From Solibacillus sp. FSL R7-0668 (lineage in GTDB: Bacteria > Bacillota > Bacilli > Bacillales_A > Planococcaceae): 64,000 nucleotides of DNA. The DNA lies in assembly GCF_038006205.1 (NCBI RefSeq), contig NZ_JBBOUU010000001.1, forward strand, positions 374,001 to 438,000, given 5' to 3'. Shown here one piece after another: positions 37,620 through 46,723 of the stretch; the stretch's first letter is position 1, and every line of letters begins with the position of its first letter. The translations under genes and the position numbers were made by a program. The notes beneath the pieces are model-generated. The model was not told the DNA's origin. It saw only the letters and a list, made by a program, of their open reading frames with translations, and did no database searches.

Positions 37620-38975
37620 GTGTTATACAAAACATCGCAACAACTTTTAAAAAAAGCAAAAGAAGCGGAGAATAAAACATTTCGTCAAATTGATCAAAAA
37701 GAACGCCTTTCGAAAATCTTAAAAGGCGGCTTTGGGCATGTTATTGAGGAGAGCCATTTTGGTTATGAAATCAATTCTAATTCTGAACCAGATTTTAAAG
37801 AGTTAGGGATTGAATTAAAAGTAACAGCTATTAAAGAAAATAAAAATGGTAGCTTTTCGGCGAAGGAACGTCTTGTGTTAAATATAATAAATTACATGGA
37901 AGAATATAATAAAACGTTTGAGACTTCAAGTTTTTGGAAGAAAAATCAAAAGCTCTTATTGATGTTTTATAAGTGGGTGCCTAAAATGGATCCACGTGAT
38001 TATAAAATTTTAGAAGCTATATTATATGAGTATCCAGAAGAGGATTTAATTATTATTAGACGGGATTGGGAAAGACTTAACCAGTTTATCAACGAAGGGA
38101 AAGCACATTTATTAACAGAAAAGAATTTTGAGTATTTAAGCCCATGTACAAAAGGTGTAAATAAAAACTCAATGCGTGAGCAACCATTCAGTGAAATCAA
38201 AGCGAAGCAACGTGCTTATTCTTTTAAATCTTCTTATATGACATCGATTATTCGTGAAATGATTTCATTGGAACGATTAACGTACTTTTCAACAAAACAG
38301 GAGTTGCAAACTAAAACAATTGAACAACTTTTGAATGAAAGATTTGCACCATACATAGGTATGAAACGTGATGAAATGGCGAGTCATTTTAATATTTCAG
38401 TTAATCCTAAACATAAATCGTTTGTACCTTCATTAGTCAGTGCTTTATTAGGGGTAAAAGGAACAAAGCTTGATTCAATTGCTGAGTTTGCAAAGGCAAA
38501 TATTCAATTTAAAACAGTGCGTTTAAAACCGAATGGTAAGCCGAAAGAGAGCATGTCTTTTGTTAATATTGATTTTCATGAAGTTATTCAAGAGGAGTGG
38601 GAGGATAGTTTTCTATATAATTATTTTTCCGAAACTAAGCTCCTTTTTGTGATATTTCAAATTGATGAAAATGACGAATTATATTTCAAAGGTATTCAAT
38701 TATGGCAAATGCCAGAGGAACAAATTGATAACGAATTATTTCACTATTGGACGGAAATTAGACGCGTGGTTAATGAAGGGGTAAAGCTGACTAAAACGAA
38801 GAAGGGGATTTCTAATAATCTTCCTGATAGTAAATTTAATGGCAAATTCCATGTTCGTCCAAAAGGAAAAGATAGTAGTGACAAAGTGGCTCTCCCTGAT
38901 GGGCAAATGATTACGAAGCAATGTTATTGGTTTAATGCGGGGTATGTAGCAAATATTATTAGTGGCATTGAATAA
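37620..38975 (+). CDS. Sau3AI-like type II restriction endonuclease (predicted GATC)
   Basis: The 451-aa protein belongs to the Sau3AI/MutH family. The N-terminal catalytic domain shows GGFGHVIEESHFGYE, then D58 in EPDFKELG and E65-x-K67 in IELKVTAI. This is the same D-x6-E-x-K spacing as in MutH, which cuts next to GATC. The C-terminal half (from about residue 210) matches in position the allosteric MutH-like domain of Sau3AI and may bind a second site. The length is near that of Sau3AI (489). It starts at GTG 6 nt after GAGGTG. The methyltransferase gene follows 102 bp later on the same strand. Predicted to cut unmethylated GATC. Confidence 0.85.
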   Translation: MLYKTSQQLLKKAKEAENKTFRQIDQKERLSKILKGGFGHVIEESHFGYEINSNSEPDFKELGIELKVTAIKENKNGSFSAKERLVLNIINYMEEYNKTFETSSFWKKNQKLLLMFYKWVPKMDPRDYKILEAILYEYPEEDLIIIRRDWERLNQFINEGKAHLLTEKNFEYLSPCTKGVNKNSMREQPFSEIKAKQRAYSFKSSYMTSIIREMISLERLTYFSTKQELQTKTIEQLLNERFAPYIGMKRDEMASHFNISVNPKHKSFVPSLVSALLGVKGTKLDSIAEFAKANIQFKTVRLKPNGKPKESMSFVNIDFHEVIQEEWEDSFLYNYFSETKLLFVIFQIDENDELYFKGIQLWQMPEEQIDNELFHYWTEIRRVVNEGVKLTKTKKGISNNLPDSKFNGKFHVRPKGKDSSDKVALPDGQMITKQCYWFNAGYVANIISGIE

Positions 38976-39077
38976 TAGAAGAAATTGTATGTTATAATAT
39001 TAAGTTTTCGATCTTCCAATTTGAATGAAAAGCAGTTATAATAGTGGATGTCTATGAAAAAGGAAAGGATGTTCGCT

Positions 39078-40340
39078 ATGAAAAACACTTTGAACGTAGT
39101 CGAGTTGTTTGCAGGAGTGGGCGGGTTTCGATTAGGTTTAGAACGAGCGAACGCAAATGTTTTTAAAACAGTTTGGGCAAACCAATGGGAGCCTTCCCGC
39201 AAAGTACAACATGCTTATGAATGCTACGAAAGAAATTTTATGACAGGAATCAATAGTTTTAGTAATGAAGATATAGCTAAAGTTCCGGAAAAAGTTATAA
39301 ACGAATTCGAAATCGATTTATTGGTAGGAGGATTTCCTTGCCAAGACTATTCAGTGGCCCGTAGCTTGAATAATGAAAAAGGACTAGAAGGGAAAAAGGG
39401 TGTCTTATTTTGGGAAATTAAGCGCATGATAGAGCACTCGCATCCGAAATATATTTTACTTGAAAACGTCGATCGACTATTAAAATCGCCATCGAAACAG
39501 CGTGGTCGTGATTTTGCAGTAATGCTAGCCACATTTCGTGATTTAGGATATATTGTGGAATGGCGTGTTGTGAATGCTGCCGAAGTAGGGTTTGCGCAAA
39601 AACGTCGACGGGTTTTTATTTTTGCCTATAAAAAGCATTTAGATTTTGCACAAAAGCAGCAAAAAATTACCTCAGAGAAAATTGTGTTTAGTGAGGGGTT
39701 CTTTGCACAAACGTTTCCAGTCAAAAAGCAACCATATAAAAACAGAATTAATACAGTAGAGCTACCACAGGATATTGTTGAAATTTCAGATACATTTGCA
39801 CATGAATTCCACACAGCTGGTGTTATGATTGATGGGAAAGTATTTACGGCGCATACAGAAATTATGGAAGAAAAATTTACACCGCTAAAGGATATTTTAC
39901 AGGACGAAGCCGAAGTAGACGAGAGCTTCTACTTAACAGAGGAGCAGGTAACGAAATTCGCCTATTTACGAGGCCCGAAAAAAATCGAACGTACATCAGC
40001 AGAAGGCTTTAACTATATTTTCTCAGAAGGTGGTATGTCACCCACTGATGATATTAATGGACCTGGGCGTACAATGCTAACAAGTGAAGCTTCAGTCAAT
40101 CGTAGTACACATATTATTGAAGTAAATGGACGCAAACGCTTCTTAACTCCGATTGAATGTGAACGCTTAAATGGTTTCCCGACAAATTGGACGGAAGGGA
40201 TGCCAAATCGTATGCGTTATTTCTGTATGGGGAATGCCCTTGTTGTGGATTTAATTGAAAAAATGGGTCAAACAATTTTGAAAATTGACCAAGAGGAAAC
40301 GGTTACTTCTACACAGACTGTAATGCCGTTTACACAATAA
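39078..40340 (+). CDS. DNA (cytosine-5) methyltransferase of the Sau3AI-like system
   Basis: This 420-aa enzyme should protect the host from the preceding endonuclease by methylating cytosine within the same site (GATC in M.Sau3AI). Motif I is VVELFAGVGGFRLGLE, motif IV GGFPCQDYSVARSL with catalytic Cys, motif VI LLENVDRLLKSP, motif VIII NAAEVGFAQKRRRVFIFAYK, motif IX includes RFLTPIECERLNGFPTNWTE and motif X is MGNALVVDLIEKMG. M.Sau3AI is about 412 aa. I start at ATG 39078 (MKNTLNV) because AGGAAAGG lies 9 nt upstream; an upstream ATG at 39048 has no ribosome site. It ends at its own terminator. Confidence 0.9.
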   Translation: MKNTLNVVELFAGVGGFRLGLERANANVFKTVWANQWEPSRKVQHAYECYERNFMTGINSFSNEDIAKVPEKVINEFEIDLLVGGFPCQDYSVARSLNNEKGLEGKKGVLFWEIKRMIEHSHPKYILLENVDRLLKSPSKQRGRDFAVMLATFRDLGYIVEWRVVNAAEVGFAQKRRRVFIFAYKKHLDFAQKQQKITSEKIVFSEGFFAQTFPVKKQPYKNRINTVELPQDIVEISDTFAHEFHTAGVMIDGKVFTAHTEIMEEKFTPLKDILQDEAEVDESFYLTEEQVTKFAYLRGPKKIERTSAEGFNYIFSEGGMSPTDDINGPGRTMLTSEASVNRSTHIIEVNGRKRFLTPIECERLNGFPTNWTEGMPNRMRYFCMGNALVVDLIEKMGQTILKIDQEETVTSTQTVMPFTQ

Positions 40341-40357
40341 TCTGATGTAACTTATAT

Positions 40358-40392
40358 AAAAAGCAATCTAACGTTGATTAGATTGCTTTTTA
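40358..40392 (+). terminator. Rho-independent terminator
   Basis: AAAAGCAATCTAA pairs with TTAGATTGCTTTT followed by a T-run. It ends the Sau3AI-like restriction-modification transcript. Confidence 0.92.
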
Positions 40393-40487
40393 ATATATGG
40401 AATTATTATTGAAACAGTTAAAAAGAAATACTCTTTTAACTAAAAAAACACGATGCTCCATTCTCTCACAGGTCATCGCATTTCCAT

Positions 40488-40814
40488 CTATCCCATAACC
40501 TTTGAATGCATAATAAACGCATAGCCCTCTGCACTTTCAAGGGAAAAGGCAGCACCTTGTCCGTCAATTGCGTCCACAATGATTTGCATATGCTTTAAAT
40601 AATCATTTTGATTTTTATCGATGTAATAAGGGACACCGGCAATTTCGCCGACTAAAATTAATTGGCTGCTAATATAGTGACCGTCTGCTTGAAAGCACAT
40701 CGGCACAGTGCCATCACAGCAGCCTGAGGATTGCTCGAATAGGAGATTGCCGTGCTTGGCTTTTAAGCGTTCAATTACGTCAATAGCTTTTTCAGTTGCG
40801 ATTAGTTTTTCCAT
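40488..40814 (-). CDS. DUF779 family protein
   Basis: The 108-aa protein matches DUF779, a small family regularly encoded next to aldehyde dehydrogenases. Visible conserved features are VIERLKAKHGNLLFEQSSGC followed by CDGTVPMCF, giving a Cys-Cys pair and a further Cys, then the YYIDKNQNDYLKHMQ segment and the C-terminal SLESAEGYAFIMHS. The cysteines may bind metal or be redox-active; the role is unknown. I start at the ATG at 40814, with AAAGGTGG 11 nt upstream; the in-frame GTG at 40829 lies inside that site. A terminator separates it from the dehydrogenase, so it may be partly independent. Confidence 0.88.
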   Translation of the reverse strand: MEKLIATEKAIDVIERLKAKHGNLLFEQSSGCCDGTVPMCFQADGHYISSQLILVGEIAGVPYYIDKNQNDYLKHMQIIVDAIDGQGAAFSLESAEGYAFIMHSKVMG

Positions 40815-40847
40815 CAAAATTTGAACCACCTTTCAATAGAGGGAATA

Positions 40848-40882
40848 AAAAAAGGGATGCGCTAAATTAGCACATCCCTTTA
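40848..40882 (-). terminator. Rho-independent terminator of the aldehyde dehydrogenase gene
   Basis: On the minus strand AAAGGGATGTGCTAA pairs with TTAGCGCATCCCTTT and is followed by TTTTATT, between the dehydrogenase stop and the DUF779 start. Confidence 0.9.
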
Positions 40883-40894
40883 GCACTTTTTGGC

Positions 40895-42415
40895 TTAGAA
40901 GAAACCTTGAGCGTTTTTGTTGTAGCTGACTAACATACATTTTGTTTGTTGGTAGTGGTCTAACATCATTAAGTGGTTTTCACGACCGATACCTGATTTT
41001 TTGTAACCGCCGAATGCAGCGTGTGCAGGGTATTGGTGGTATGTGTTTGTCCATACGCGACCCGCTTGGATACCACGAACAGCGCGGTAAGCTGTGTCCA
41101 TATTACGAGACCATACACCAGAACCTAGGCCGAATTCTGTATCGTTCGCAATTTCCATCGCTTCTTCAAAAGTAGAGAATGTTGTAACAGATAATACTGG
41201 ACCAAAGATCTCTTCTTGGAAGATGCGCATTTTGTTGTTTCCTTTGAATACAGTTGGTGCCACATAGTAGCCGCCCTCTTGATCTGCATCTAATTGGTTT
41301 TGGTAGCCACCTACTAATAATTCAGCGCCTTCTTCTTTACCAATTTCGATGTAAGATAAGATTTTTTGTAATTGCTCGTTTGAAGCTTGAGCACCCATCA
41401 TAACTTCTGTATCTAATGGGTTACCGATTTTAATTGCTTTTACGCGCTCTAATACACGCTCCATGAATTTGTCATAGATAGATTCGTGGATTAATGCACG
41501 AGAAGGACAAGTACAAATTTCGCCTGAGTTTAATGCGAACATAACTAAGCCTTCAATTGCTTTATCTAAGAACTCATCATCTTGATCCATTACGTCTGGG
41601 AAGAAGATGTTTGGTGATTTACCACCAAGCTCTAATGTTACTGGAATAATATTTTCTGTTGCATATTGCATAATTAAGCGACCAACGCCAGTAGAACCAG
41701 TGAATGCTACTTTGTTGATACGTGGGTTTGTTGCAAGTGGTTTACCAACTTCTACACCTAAACCGTTCACCACGTTGAATACACCTTTTGGTAATAAGTC
41801 ATGGATTAATTCAATTAATACCATCATAGAAGCTGGTGTTTGCTCAGCAGGCTTCATGACGATGACGTTACCAGCAGCTAATGCAGGAGCGATTTTCCAA
41901 GCAGCCATTAATAATGGGAAGTTCCAAGGAATGATTTGACCTACAACCCCGATTGGCTCGTGGAAGTGATATGCTACTGTATCGTTGTCGATTTCAGAAA
42001 TGCCACCTTGTTGTGCACGAATCGCACCAGCGAAGTAGCGGAAATGATCAACTACTAATGGGATATCAGCATTTAATGTTTCACGAACAGCTTTACCATT
42101 GTCCCAAGTTTCAGCAACTGCGATTGTTTCTAAGTTTGCTTCGATGCGGTCTGCAATCTTGTTTAAGATGTTTGCGCGGTAAGCAACAGAAGTTTGTGCC
42201 CAAGCGTCTTTTGCAGCATATGCAGCATCTAAAGCTAATTCGATATCTTCTTCAGTTGAACGAGCAACAGATGTGAAAACTTTACCTGTTACTGGAGATT
42301 TTACGTCTAAATATTGGCCTTTAACGGGAGCAACCCATTCGCCACCGATAAAGTTATTGTATTGTTCTTTGAAATTAACGACTGCACCAGCAGTATTAGG
42401 ATTTGCATAGATCAT
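40895..42415 (-). CDS. NAD-dependent aldehyde dehydrogenase (AldA/ExaC-type)
   Basis: The 506-aa enzyme oxidises aldehydes, probably acetaldehyde or similar short-chain ones, to acids. It shows the NAD-binding [20 protein letters not shown], the [15 protein letters not shown] turn, the general-base Glu in [14 protein letters not shown], the catalytic Cys in [15 protein letters not shown], and [35 protein letters not shown] is at the C-terminus. I start at ATG 42415 because GAGGCG lies 8 nt upstream; the ATG at 42430 contains that GAGG. Pairing with DUF779 is a common arrangement for ExaC-like alcohol/aldehyde metabolism. Confidence 0.92.
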   Translation of the reverse strand: MIYANPNTAGAVVNFKEQYNNFIGGEWVAPVKGQYLDVKSPVTGKVFTSVARSTEEDIELALDAAYAAKDAWAQTSVAYRANILNKIADRIEANLETIAVAETWDNGKAVRETLNADIPLVVDHFRYFAGAIRAQQGGISEIDNDTVAYHFHEPIGVVGQIIPWNFPLLMAAWKIAPALAAGNVIVMKPAEQTPASMMVLIELIHDLLPKGVFNVVNGLGVEVGKPLATNPRINKVAFTGSTGVGRLIMQYATENIIPVTLELGGKSPNIFFPDVMDQDDEFLDKAIEGLVMFALNSGEICTCPSRALIHESIYDKFMERVLERVKAIKIGNPLDTEVMMGAQASNEQLQKILSYIEIGKEEGAELLVGGYQNQLDADQEGGYYVAPTVFKGNNKMRIFQEEIFGPVLSVTTFSTFEEAMEIANDTEFGLGSGVWSRNMDTAYRAVRGIQAGRVWTNTYHQYPAHAAFGGYKKSGIGRENHLMMLDHYQQTKCMLVSYNKNAQGFF

Positions 42416-42747
42416 AAATAATCGCCTCATTACGTTAGATTTAAAGTGTAGAATACTTTATGCCTCGATTATGCATCGGAGAATAGAAGATTGCAATCGA
42501 AATAACCTCGAAAAATATTCAGAATAGTTTATTTTTAATAGAAAAATTGAATATTTATTAGGATTTGTAAAATAGTGGTGTATTGGTACAATAGTATTCG
42601 ATGGAGAGTATAAAAGAATATTTAGTTCAATGATATGCTACTGATATAGTAAGTAGAGTATTATATAACACTATTGTAGTATGAATGAAAATTATATAAT
42701 ATGCATAAAAATTCTCGGTAATTACTTTCGATTTGAGGTGTTTTTTT
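42416..42747. other. Intergenic region upstream of the aldehyde dehydrogenase
   Basis: This 332-bp, AT-rich region probably holds the promoter of the leftward dehydrogenase and of a rightward small ORF. I see no clear -24/-12 sigma-54 element or operator dyad. Confidence 0.35.
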
Positions 42748-42873
42748 ATGCTTTTTGACCATGCGATGACAGTCGGGGCATTAAAAAGTAATGGAGTTTT
42801 GTTGTATTCGCAAATAACGCCCCCGTACCACTCGATTTCCTATTTCAGTGATGGGGTATGTTTTTTCAAATGA
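42748..42873 (+). CDS. Small ORF, 41 aa (doubtful)
   Basis: A short reading frame begins at ATG 42748, with TTTGAGGTG 8 nt upstream, and encodes 41 residues starting MLFDHAMTVGALKSNGVLL. There is no transmembrane helix, signal peptide or known motif. It could be a small protein, a leader peptide or chance. Support rests on the ribosome site alone. Confidence 0.25.
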   Translation: MLFDHAMTVGALKSNGVLLYSQITPPYHSISYFSDGVCFFK

Positions 42874-42959
42874 TATGCAAGAAATTTAGTGAATACTGGT
42901 AAAATAGAGAGCGAAATGAAAATGATTGGATCTATGGGGGGGAACGTGGTGATAAATAA

Positions 42960-43970
42960 ATGATACTTGTATTCATAATTGCACTAATAGGCGCGCTCCT
43001 TTTTTCTGCTTTGTCTTTGCCCATCCCGTGGCTACTCGGACCGATTTTTTCGGTACTCATCGCGCAGTTTTTCATTAAAGACCGTTTGCGCTGGCCGGCT
43101 GTGCTGCGTAATGTTGGCTTGATTATTGTCGGGGTGGCGATTGGGCAGCAGTTTGATTTGACACTTTTTAGCGATTTTAAATCCTTACTAGTAGCTATGG
43201 TTATCATCAATTTCATATTATTTGGCTTTTGTTTAGGTATTGCATGGGTCATTTCCAAAACGACGGGACTATCATTTAAAACATCGGTCGCGGCTAATGT
43301 TCCGGGAGGGTTGTCCCAGCTTGTGCTTTTTGCAGAGGAAGAGGGAGATATTAATTTAACGGCGGTGACGTATTTTCATATTATCCGTGTGTTGGGCGTT
43401 GTCTTGCTGATTCCATTTTTGGTGTCGGGGCATGTAGCGAGTGGCGGAGGGATTCCGATTTCTGTGGACGGGTGGCAAGTGGTCGTGCTGATTTTGCTTT
43501 CGGCGGCTCTTGTTCCATTAGGCAAGAAAATGAAACTACCGGTTGCCCAGTTTTTAACCCCGATTTTGGTTGTCATTACACTGAAGCTGTTTGCGATTGA
43601 AGCCGCGCCCATGCCGAGCGATGTTTTGCATATTGCCCAAATTTTAATTGGTGCATATATTGGGTTGTTGTTAAAGCCAGAAACATTGCGTTTACCTGTA
43701 AAAGTGTTAATTGGTGGGATTGCCAGTACGATGGCAATGATTGTGCTTACTTATGGGACTAGCTTGCTTATCGCACATTATTTAGATTTAAGCTTTGCGA
43801 CGAGCTTTTTAAGTACAGCGCCAGGAGGACTCGACCAGATGGGCATACTTGCCGCTGCTGTACAGGCGGATATTTCGGTTGTGACCGTGTTTCAGCTGTT
43901 TCGTTTATTATTTATTTTCCTTTGTATCCTGCCGCTTATTAAATGGGTGTATCGTGAGAAAAAAACTTAA
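42960..43970 (+). CDS. AbrB-family membrane protein (PF05145-type)
   Basis: The 336-aa polytopic protein belongs to the AbrB membrane family (not the AbrB transcription factor), historically annotated as ammonia-monooxygenase-related; function is unproved. Two homologous halves of about five helices each are visible: LFSALSLPIPWLLGPIFSVL in the first and VLHIAQILIGAYIGLLLKPE in the second. Each half contains a glycine-rich loop: AANVPGGLSQLVLFAEEEGD and LSTAPGGLDQMGILAAAVQA, clearly repeated. A transport role is likely. It is monocistronic; the start ATG follows GGGGGGAA at a rather long distance (~13 nt). Confidence 0.85.
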   Translation: MILVFIIALIGALLFSALSLPIPWLLGPIFSVLIAQFFIKDRLRWPAVLRNVGLIIVGVAIGQQFDLTLFSDFKSLLVAMVIINFILFGFCLGIAWVISKTTGLSFKTSVAANVPGGLSQLVLFAEEEGDINLTAVTYFHIIRVLGVVLLIPFLVSGHVASGGGIPISVDGWQVVVLILLSAALVPLGKKMKLPVAQFLTPILVVITLKLFAIEAAPMPSDVLHIAQILIGAYIGLLLKPETLRLPVKVLIGGIASTMAMIVLTYGTSLLIAHYLDLSFATSFLSTAPGGLDQMGILAAAVQADISVVTVFQLFRLLFIFLCILPLIKWVYREKKT

Positions 43971-44096
43971 TTGTGTCCGCGATTTTACGGCTTTTCGCTT
44001 GAATTTATTTGAAAAAGAGCTTGGAAGCTAACCCTTTGCCAGCGGTTTAGGTTATACTAGAGAAAGTGATTAATTGAGGGAGTAGGATTAAGAAAC

Positions 44097-44993
44097 ATGC
44101 AAACGCAATCAAATCGACAGTTGTGGGCGCAAGCGGTAAAAACGGGCATTATCAAATCAAATTTGATTCCGATGATTGCCGCGCTAATGCTCGCACTCTA
44201 CACATATAAATTGAATTTTATGGAACATATTCCAGCCATTATTTTTGCAACGCTTGGCTCTGCCGCTGTTATTGCCGCTGCAGGTGCATTTAACAACGTC
44301 TATGACCGAGACATCGACCAAATTATGCCGCGTACCAAAATGCGTCCAACGGTAACAGGTCAATTATCCGTAAAGCAGGTGCTGATCGCGGCTATGCTTT
44401 TACTCATTGTAGGCTGTGTTCTGCTTTACTTAGCCTCACCGCTTGCAGCATTTCTTGGCTTTTTAGGTGTCTTTTTCTATGTCGTGCCCTACACAATGTG
44501 GACAAAGCGCCGTACGATTTGGAACACAGAGGTTGGCAGTATTTCTGGCGCTATGCCACCGTTAATTGGTTGGGCAGCTGTAGCACCAGACATTTGGCAT
44601 CCGGCTGCATGGGCATTGTTTTTAATTATGGTCATTTGGCAAATGCCACACTTTTACGCCATTGCGATTCGTAAAAAAGAAGACTATGCTGCAGCGAATA
44701 TCCCCATGCTACCCGTAGTAAAAGGGGAAGCGCGTACCTATATTCAATCGAATATTTACCTTGTCTTACTTATTATCTCAAGCTTTTTATTTTTACCGCT
44801 TAGCTTAGGTTTAACAATCGTGTCGTTTATTTTAGGCGTTATCTGGCTGTGGATGAGTATTACTGCGTCTAAGAAAAAGGAACAGAAAAAGTGGGCTAAC
44901 AAAATGTTTGCTTACTCGTTATTCCATATGATGGCTGTTTTTGGAACAGTATTCATCTATGCGTCAGTCGGGCTAATTTTAAATGCGCTCTAA
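44097..44993 (+). CDS. ctaB: Protoheme IX farnesyltransferase (heme O synthase)
   Basis: This 298-aa UbiA-family enzyme attaches farnesyl to heme B, giving heme O for the terminal oxidase. It has nine predicted membrane helices. The first Asp-rich motif is AFNNVYDRDIDQIMPRTKMR (allylic diphosphate and Mg binding), and IWQMPHFYAIAIRKKEDYA is the second conserved loop. FVPYTMWTKRRTIWNTEVGS-like sequence and ISGAMPPLIGWAAV complete the family features. No ctaA or other oxidase genes are next to it, so it is a detached copy; some bacilli carry two ctaB genes. Ribosome site is GAGGGAGTAGG. Confidence 0.92.
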   Translation: MQTQSNRQLWAQAVKTGIIKSNLIPMIAALMLALYTYKLNFMEHIPAIIFATLGSAAVIAAAGAFNNVYDRDIDQIMPRTKMRPTVTGQLSVKQVLIAAMLLLIVGCVLLYLASPLAAFLGFLGVFFYVVPYTMWTKRRTIWNTEVGSISGAMPPLIGWAAVAPDIWHPAAWALFLIMVIWQMPHFYAIAIRKKEDYAAANIPMLPVVKGEARTYIQSNIYLVLLIISSFLFLPLSLGLTIVSFILGVIWLWMSITASKKKEQKKWANKMFAYSLFHMMAVFGTVFIYASVGLILNAL

Positions 44994-45003
44994 TAAGGTC
45001 TAC

Positions 45004-45043
45004 CGTAGTCACTATGAAAACCATGGCGGCTACGATTTTTTTT
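45004..45043 (+). terminator. Terminator of ctaB
   Basis: CGTAGTC pairs with GGCTACG, and ATGAAAACCAT is an inner part of the hairpin. Eight T residues follow, 10 bp after the ctaB stop. Confidence 0.75.
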
Positions 45044-45568
45044 GTGCGTAGAAATACATACCACCCAAAGAAGTTAATATTCTGTGAACAGAAGTTGTGA
45101 GCATCCTATGACAATCAAACCACAGCTATTTTGAAGTCTGGTGGCACGTGTTATGATAACATCATCAAGCGAAGCAAATTGCTTGAACATAAGTTTCGCT
45201 CTCAATATGATATGCTTACTTTTACTCAAATTTCGTATAGGACTTCGACAACATATAAAACCCCCTATTTTTATATGGTCAAGTACGGAAAAAGGAAACT
45301 CCAACGCTCCTGTGGGCAGTTGGGGTTTTTGTTGTTTTTTTGGAGGGATGCTTTGTGATGCAGCGCTTTGGTAGCTCCAAATGAAGGCAATGAAGCGCTA
45401 TAAAAAGGTTTCTCGCATTTTTATGGCTCTGGTAAGGTTCTTTTCTTTTATTGCTTTGTATAATTTGAATATATAAATGGCAAAATTAAACGATAAGGGC
45501 TCTTTCAGTTTACTTTCAGTTTTTTGACAAATTAAAAATCTAACGATAAAATGGAGGCGAGAGGTGAG
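45044..45568. other. Gene-free region with palindrome and orphan terminator
   Basis: This ~520-bp stretch has no convincing ORF. It contains a perfect 14-bp palindrome, TTCTGTGAACAGAA (45080-45093), and a terminator at 45296-45330 with no obvious gene in front of it. A small RNA between the two is possible. The last part must contain the promoter of the following HTH gene. Confidence 0.4.
45296..45330 (+). terminator. Orphan Rho-independent terminator
   Basis: AAACTCCAAC pairs with GTTGGGGTTT (one mismatch) and is followed by TTTGTTGTTTTTTT. No coding gene ends just upstream. Confidence 0.7.
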
Positions 45569-46225
45569 ATGATTATGCGTCCTACAGTAATTGAAAGAGA
45601 GATTTTAACTGGAACTGCTGCTCACGATTATACGAAAAAGATGGTCGAAACAGACCTAATAGTGACTGCTACATTGGTTAAGCACTTATTATTTACGGTA
45701 AAAGGTGCTGAGCAGTATCGAAACGAATGGAATGAAGATAACTTATCTAATAGTGAGAAGCTTGTTGAATATCTAAATCAATTATTAGCACACATTTCAA
45801 CGGAGTCTATGCAAGAAAGTACAGTAACATACTCAACAAGTGAAGTTGCTAAGTTTATTGGTGTATCACAACAATCAATTAATACTTGGATACGTGATGG
45901 GAAAATTAAAGGCGTTGAAAAGGATGGAAATAAGTGGTCTAAAATTCCTGAAGATGCTGAAGTGATTTTATCGAATGGAAAACGATTTACAATTGCTACT
46001 TTAAAAGCTAATTGGGAAGCTGAAAATCAAGAACCTGAAGTAGATGAGATCACCTATTTAAAGCACTCGATAAAGGAATTAGAAGAAAAATACGATGGTA
46101 AAACCTTTGAGGAAGTTTTCGGTGAAATGACAATTTTGGAATTATCGGAAGCAGATACAGATGCTTCGGTTTGGTGGTCGTATAAAGTGAGGTTGAAAAG
46201 TGCCAAAAAAGTTAGGAATAACTAA
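45569..46225 (+). CDS. HTH protein, putative antitoxin (TumA-like)
   Basis: This ~218-aa protein carries an excisionase/MerR-like winged helix-turn-helix in its middle: TSEVAKFIGVSQQSINTWIR, then DGKIKGVEKDGNKWSKIP. The N-terminal part contains KHLLFTVKGAEQYRNEWNED, unassigned. It overlaps the following gene by 26 bp. A DNA-binding antitoxin next to a small TumE-like toxin would explain the pair; this is inference. The start is uncertain: GGAGGCGAGAGGTGAG precedes ATGs at 45569 and 45575, and the ORF reaches 45551. Confidence 0.6.
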   Translation: MIMRPTVIEREILTGTAAHDYTKKMVETDLIVTATLVKHLLFTVKGAEQYRNEWNEDNLSNSEKLVEYLNQLLAHISTESMQESTVTYSTSEVAKFIGVSQQSINTWIRDGKIKGVEKDGNKWSKIPEDAEVILSNGKRFTIATLKANWEAENQEPEVDEITYLKHSIKELEEKYDGKTFEEVFGEMTILELSEADTDASVWWSYKVRLKSAKKVRNN

Positions 46226-46646
46226 AACAACCTTTAGCAACCTTGAAGTACGGTATGAGCAAATTTATACCGTATCATTTTCTGAAACACCGGAAGGACA
46301 ATTAGATCATAAAAAGGGGAGAGAAGTAACAGCAAATATTAAATTCTTTGACGATACTTGTTATCTACATTGTAGAGAAATTTTCGATAAAAATGATTTA
46401 GTAGAATATTATTATGATTGGTATGCAGGAAATGGTACGATACTTCAAAAATTCCACGCTCATTATCATCCAAATGATACACCAGAGGAAATAAAAAGGT
46501 TTGACCCTTGGCATTGGCATGTGCCTAAAGATGAAAAAGAGAAAGATGGTCAACGAGTACCGGGCAAGGAAGGCTACACAATTACTAATGTGCTTGAAGA
46601 ACATGTGCTACCACATATATTGCGGGTGAAACGCTCAAAGAAGTAG
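46200..46646 (+). CDS. Putative toxin, TumE/DUF6516-like
   Basis: The 148-aa basic protein looks like a TumE-type toxin-antitoxin component. It has strands such as YCYLHCREIFDKNDLVEYYY-like sequence (LHCREIFDKNDLVEYYYDWY), a histidine-rich centre FHAHYHPNDTPEEIKRFDPW followed by HWHVPKD, and the C-terminal VLEEHVLPHILRVKR helix. TumE homologues are ribonuclease-like toxins associated with HTH antitoxins. It begins at GTG after GAGG and overlaps the HTH gene by 26 bp, typical of coupled toxin-antitoxin pairs. The family call is by resemblance only. Confidence 0.5.
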   Translation: MPKKLGITKTTFSNLEVRYEQIYTVSFSETPEGQLDHKKGREVTANIKFFDDTCYLHCREIFDKNDLVEYYYDWYAGNGTILQKFHAHYHPNDTPEEIKRFDPWHWHVPKDEKEKDGQRVPGKEGYTITNVLEEHVLPHILRVKRSKK

Positions 46647-46685
46647 AAGTCGGTTAAATAACAAAACCAACTTCTACTTTTATTT
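46643..46685 (+). terminator. Rho-independent terminator of the toxin-antitoxin-like pair
   Basis: GTAGAAGT-GGTT pairs with AACC-ACTTCTAC and is followed by TTTTATTTT. It overlaps the stop of the preceding gene. Confidence 0.88.
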
Positions 46686-46723
46686 TGAGTGATGAACTAC
46701 CAAAGGGAAAGTTTACTTGTTGA

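Noticed and set aside
22232-40340. Prophage or integrative element covering the whole island
   Set aside because: No integrase, transposase, relaxase, capsid or tRNA attachment site is visible, so element borders cannot be claimed.
45131-45374. ORFs of 75-77 codons before the orphan terminator
   Set aside because: No ribosome site, biased composition and they run through the terminator hairpin.
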